Source: an uncultured Clostridia bacterium
Lineage (GTDB): Bacteria; Bacillota; Clostridia; TANB77; CAG-508
Reading direction: 5' to 3'
DNA length: 9,362 bases
NCBI GenBank assembly: GCA_934167435.1
Contig: CAKPKZ010000059.1
Span: forward strand, 1 to 9,362
Under the pieces are notes generated by a model. The model was not told where the DNA came from. It made no database searches and saw only the letters and a list, made by a program, of their open reading frames with translations. The number at the start of each line of letters is the position of its first letter. The first letter of the stretch is position 1. This document shows, in pieces, positions 7,033 to 9,362 of this stretch. A program made the position numbers and the translations under genes.

Positions 7033-7060
7033 TTGACAATAGTAAAAAGAATATTTTAAT
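7033..7060 (+). promoter_or_regulatory. Candidate promoter for the TrmR-like gene
   Basis: TTGACA (7033-7038), 16 bases, then TTTAAT (7055-7060). The start would fall near 7067, on the ribosome site, so the leader would be very short. The -35 match is perfect but the -10 is only fair; another promoter or read-through from typA is possible. Confidence 0.45.
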
Positions 7061-7077
7061 TTTCAGAAGGAGAAGAA

Positions 7078-7668
7078 ATGAATAATCAAGAGTTGGAAAA
7101 AATAAAGAAAAAAGCATTAGAAGAACATATACCAATTATTATGGATGATACACTAGAGGTAATAGAAAAAGAATTGAAAAAAAATCCACCTAAAAATATT
7201 CTGGAAATAGGTACAGCAGTTGGATATTCGGCAATGTGCTTTTCAAAGTTTTTAGAAGACGGAGGAAAAATAGATACTATTGAAAGAGATGAAGAAAGAG
7301 TAAAAGAAGCAAAACTAAACATAAAAACTGTAGGTGTAGAGGATAAAATAAAAATATATGAAGGAGACGCAGTTGAAATATTACCAAAATTAAGTGAAAA
7401 ATATGATATGATTTTTATTGATGCTGCTAAAGGAAAATATCCAATTTTCTTAAAGGAATCTTTAAGAATGTTAAACAAAGGCGGAATTATTTTTGCTGAT
7501 AATATATTATATAAAGGGTATGTTATGAGTGACTATAATAAACATAAACAACGTACTGCTGTTAGGAATTTAAGACAATATATTCAAGAAGTAAATAGTA
7601 ACCCTTATCTTGAAACTCAAATTTTAGAGGTAGGCGATGGGCTTGCTATTAGCAAATATAAAAAATAA
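7078..7668 (+). CDS. trmR: TrmR/YrrM-like O-methyltransferase (tRNA 5-hydroxyuridine methyltransferase)
   Basis: A 196-residue class I SAM-dependent methyltransferase of the metal-dependent O-methyltransferase family 3. The closest known match by pattern is Bacillus TrmR (YrrM), which methylates 5-hydroxyuridine at the tRNA wobble position to 5-methoxyuridine. The SAM motif is E43-I-G-T-A-V-G49, the acidic end of strand 2 is E69-R-D, and the probable metal ligands are D115 (F-I-D-A-A-K-G), D141 and N142 (A-D-N-I-L-Y-K-G). The Y-K-G after the DN motif is characteristic of the TrmR branch rather than catechol methyltransferases. It is slightly shorter at the N-terminus than the Bacillus protein. 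AAGGAG (7067-7072) is 5 bases from the ATG. The stop overlaps a long terminator. Family is secure; tRNA specificity is inferred. Confidence 0.85.
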   Translation: MNNQELEKIKKKALEEHIPIIMDDTLEVIEKELKKNPPKNILEIGTAVGYSAMCFSKFLEDGGKIDTIERDEERVKEAKLNIKTVGVEDKIKIYEGDAVEILPKLSEKYDMIFIDAAKGKYPIFLKESLRMLNKGGIIFADNILYKGYVMSDYNKHKQRTAVRNLRQYIQEVNSNPYLETQILEVGDGLAISKYKK

Positions 7669-7716
7669 AATAGATTGTAATGAACTATGTTTTTATAGTT
7701 CATTACAGTCTATTTT
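7667..7716. terminator. Long bidirectional terminator between the TrmR-like and RelA/SpoT-like genes
   Basis: A 22-bp stem (7667-7688 with 7695-7716) has one G-U wobble and a 6-base loop. T-rich sequence follows on the plus strand, and the A-rich 7661-7670 gives a U-tract on the minus strand. The left arm begins inside the plus-strand stop codon, and the minus-strand stop (7721-7723) is 4 bases beyond the right arm. Confidence 0.88.
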
Positions 7717-7720
7717 ACTT

Positions 7721-9196
7721 TTATTCAATTTCAATTTCATTATCATAATCTAAAACTTCAAAAACAGTATCATTAGAAGCTCTTAAGTGAATTAAATCTT
7801 CATATGATTCATTTGGCAATATGTGTTCTATAGAATATTTCAAACTTGGCTTCCATGTTGTTGGTGTAATGGTTCCTTTATTATTAAAAGAAGTTACTAA
7901 TATATAACGTGGAAATAGATCAGATAATTCTATGTTTGGATTTTTTACTAATCTTGATAAATCATCTTTTGATGATTTATAATTATTATGTGATCTTTTT
8001 GAATTTGGATTTTTTGTATCTGATTCCATTAATTGAGTTCTTGCTTGGAGTTCCTCAGAATAAATTGTTTGTTGTTTATTTAATTTTTTATTGAAAAACA
8101 TTTTAAGAAAAGTTAAATGTATAGAGGAATATCCAGAAGGTTTTGGTGATTTTATATAATCTTTATATCTACCTTGAGCAATTTGCATGGATTCATTTTC
8201 ACCAAAATCTACTTTTGAAACTATATCTGAAATATATTCGGTCATATTGTATAAATCTTTTATAAGAGAAGGTTCATCATACTTTTTCAAAATAAGATTT
8301 TTTATTGGTATAATTCCAATAGAAGGGTCTTTTAAATAAGCTTCATTATCTATGTTTATTATATTATTGGATGTTACGTTAATAGTAGAACCATCTGGTA
8401 ATTCAAAAGCATCCCTTAGTAATGTTAAAGAGCCATCTTCATTAAAATCTAGAGTTTTGTCATCTTTGGTTTTTATGTTATTTATATTTATTTCTTCTTT
8501 TTTTCTATGAATGGTTGTACTAATTCTTGTATCTTTTACTTTTTTTGAAGAGTGAACATCTTGAATTTGTTTTATTAACTCAGGGTCTTTTAGCTTTATA
8601 GGTGTTTCTACCAATACTTCATTTCCTTCTGGGGTTTGAATATATAATTTATTGTTTTTAAAATGGCAATCAGAAATATTAAATCCAGTAGATCTTGGTA
8701 TTATTTTATATCCATATATATCGTACATCAATCCAAGGTAGAATGTTAAGTTTTCTCTAGACTTTTTATCTAATTGTTTATAAATTATATTTAGCTTGTT
8801 GTTACTACTTATTGATTGTTTTTTTAGTATTGATTGCAACTCATTAGAGTCACTAATTGTTTTTAAAATATTTTCTATATAAGTTTCTAACTGTTTTCTT
8901 TTTTTAGAATCTTCTTCTTTATCATAATTAAAGTAACAATACAGTTTATCCTTTGTTTTTTTACAAAGACTATATTTTGATTTAATACGACCTCTTAATG
9001 CAAAATCTGAATTTGGAAATTTTTCTTTTATTAATATATATATATATATTAAATCCTTTTCAAAAAAAGGCCAATAATCTTTAGAAAATTTGTTATATCT
9101 TGATAAGAATATGTTTGGATCTATATATTGGCTAATATTTTTACAATTTTTTATAAATTTTTTTTCAACATAAGAATATGGTTTATAATTACTCAT
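7721..9196 (-). CDS. Large RelA/SpoT-domain protein with two insertions; putative alarmone synthetase
   Basis: 491 residues, soluble. The nucleotidyltransferase (RelA/SpoT synthetase) signature is spread over the chain: R68-G-R70-x-K72-S73-x-x-S (ATP site), D159-I-Y-G (metal-binding aspartate), K345-D-Y-I-K-S-P-K-P-S-G-Y355-x-S-x-H360 (G-loop), E382-L-Q-A-R-T387 (catalytic glutamate) and H403-N-N-Y-K407. The arginine usual after DIxG is K164. Two insertions separate the blocks: a charged helical one (~85-148) and a beta-rich one (~175-310) with E-G-N-E and P-D-G-S turns. A 60-residue C-terminal extension is unrecognised. No HD hydrolase, TGS or ACT domain is present. It may make (p)ppGpp or a related alarmone; activity and product are inferred. 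AAAGGAG lies 7 bases before the ATG. Flanking terminators make it monocistronic. It looks more AT-rich than gatB or typA, suggesting an accessory gene. Confidence 0.75.
   Translation of the reverse strand: MSNYKPYSYVEKKFIKNCKNISQYIDPNIFLSRYNKFSKDYWPFFEKDLIYIYILIKEKFPNSDFALRGRIKSKYSLCKKTKDKLYCYFNYDKEEDSKKRKQLETYIENILKTISDSNELQSILKKQSISSNNKLNIIYKQLDKKSRENLTFYLGLMYDIYGYKIIPRSTGFNISDCHFKNNKLYIQTPEGNEVLVETPIKLKDPELIKQIQDVHSSKKVKDTRISTTIHRKKEEININNIKTKDDKTLDFNEDGSLTLLRDAFELPDGSTINVTSNNIINIDNEAYLKDPSIGIIPIKNLILKKYDEPSLIKDLYNMTEYISDIVSKVDFGENESMQIAQGRYKDYIKSPKPSGYSSIHLTFLKMFFNKKLNKQQTIYSEELQARTQLMESDTKNPNSKRSHNNYKSSKDDLSRLVKNPNIELSDLFPRYILVTSFNNKGTITPTTWKPSLKYSIEHILPNESYEDLIHLRASNDTVFEVLDYDNEIEIE
9034..9049. 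repeat. (AT)8 dinucleotide tract inside the RelA/SpoT-like gene
   Basis: Sixteen bases of uninterrupted AT within the first 55 codons of the minus-strand gene, encoding alternating Ile and Tyr. A change of one repeat unit would shift the frame. It is the longest such tract in the window; plsC has a shorter one at 4436-4447. Confidence 0.8.
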
Positions 9197-9228
9197 AAAA
9201 TTACTCCTTTAATCTAATTTACATAAAT

Positions 9229-9237
9229 ATTATAACA
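9229..9237 (-). promoter_or_regulatory. Extended -10 promoter for the RelA/SpoT-like gene
   Basis: On the minus strand TGTTATAAT is a perfect TGn-extended -10. The -35 position (9257-9252, TTTATT) is weak, as often seen with extended -10 promoters. Transcription would start near 9222, about 25 bases before the ATG. Confidence 0.7.
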
Positions 9238-9288
9238 TGAATTATGCAATAAATAAATAGTTTTTGGATATATTTGGTATTAAATAAG

Positions 9289-9325
9289 AAAATAGTTAAA
9301 AGATTATTTAACTTTTAACTATTTT
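9289..9325. terminator. Intrinsic terminator upstream of the RelA/SpoT-like gene
   Basis: A perfect 14-bp stem, AAAATAGTTAAAAG (9289-9302) with CTTTTAACTATTTT (9312-9325), and a 9-base loop. On the minus strand a T-rich run follows. It probably ends a minus-strand gene entering from the right edge, which would isolate the RelA/SpoT-like gene. Confidence 0.7.
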
Positions 9326-9362
9326 AATCTAATAAACTATTTAAAATGTTTGGGTATATACT
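9324..9362 (-). CDS. Possible C-terminal end of a gene cut by the window edge
   Basis: One minus-strand frame is open from the right edge for 12 codons, ending N-I-L-N-S-L-L-D and a TAA at 9326-9324. That stop overlaps the terminator hairpin, the same arrangement as for trhA and the TrmR-like gene here. Twelve residues are far too few to identify a family, and the other two frames also stop within this stretch, so this is only a suggestion. Confidence 0.3.
   Translation of the reverse strand, partial: SIYPNILNSLLD

Noticed and set aside
7086..7478. 130-codon minus-strand frame over the TrmR-like gene
   Set aside because: Antisense shadow rich in Ser, Ile and Phe; the plus-strand methyltransferase motifs explain the region.
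7909..8094. 61-codon plus-strand frame inside the RelA/SpoT-like gene
   Set aside because: It covers the conserved C-terminal synthetase motifs in antisense and has no ribosome site.

Overview
The window is AT-rich throughout and looks like a compact low-GC Firmicutes chromosome, most likely an anaerobic Clostridia-type bacterium. The reasons are heavy use of AGA and ATA codons, strong AGGAGG-type ribosome binding sites, near-consensus sigma-A promoters, short U-tailed terminators, and families typical of that group (DUF1836, an Asp23/Gls24-like domain, a TrmR-type methyltransferase). No species can be named. No tRNA, rRNA, CRISPR array, complete insertion sequence or prophage gene is visible, and no gene-free stretch exceeds about 170 bases.

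Layout. gatB (11-1450, +) meets a convergent DUF1836 gene (1472-1960, -) across a shared terminator. The DUF1836 gene is divergent from a hemolysin III/TrhA-like membrane protein gene (2069-2743, +); two sigma-A-like promoters lie back to back with their -35 boxes 3 bp apart. After a terminator and a new promoter comes a tight three-gene set (2834-4984, +): a P-loop protein carrying an Asp23/Gls24-like C-terminal domain, then cytidylate kinase (cmk), then a PlsC-family acyltransferase. typA/bipA follows (5148-6962, +) behind a perfect-consensus promoter and a leader with an 11-bp hairpin. A TrmR/YrrM-like O-methyltransferase (7078-7668, +) is next. It converges through a long bidirectional hairpin on an unusual 491-residue RelA/SpoT-domain protein (7721-9196, -). 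The last ~40 bases may hold the 3' end of another minus-strand gene.

Working together. Most genes are housekeeping: tRNA-dependent amidation (GatB), wobble-uridine modification (TrmR), a ribosome-associated GTPase (TypA), CMP/dCMP phosphorylation (Cmk) and phospholipid synthesis (PlsC). The cmk-plsC pair could link CTP supply to membrane lipid synthesis, since CTP is used to make CDP-diacylglycerol; that link is inferred.

Most worth a second look: (1) the large RelA/SpoT-like protein, which keeps the synthetase signature residues but has no HD, TGS or ACT domains, carries two large insertions, and has an (AT)8 tract early in its coding region; (2) the P-loop/Asp23-like fusion ahead of cmk; (3) the facing promoters between DUF1836 and trhA; (4) the typA leader hairpin; (5) a REP-like palindrome inside the typA terminator.
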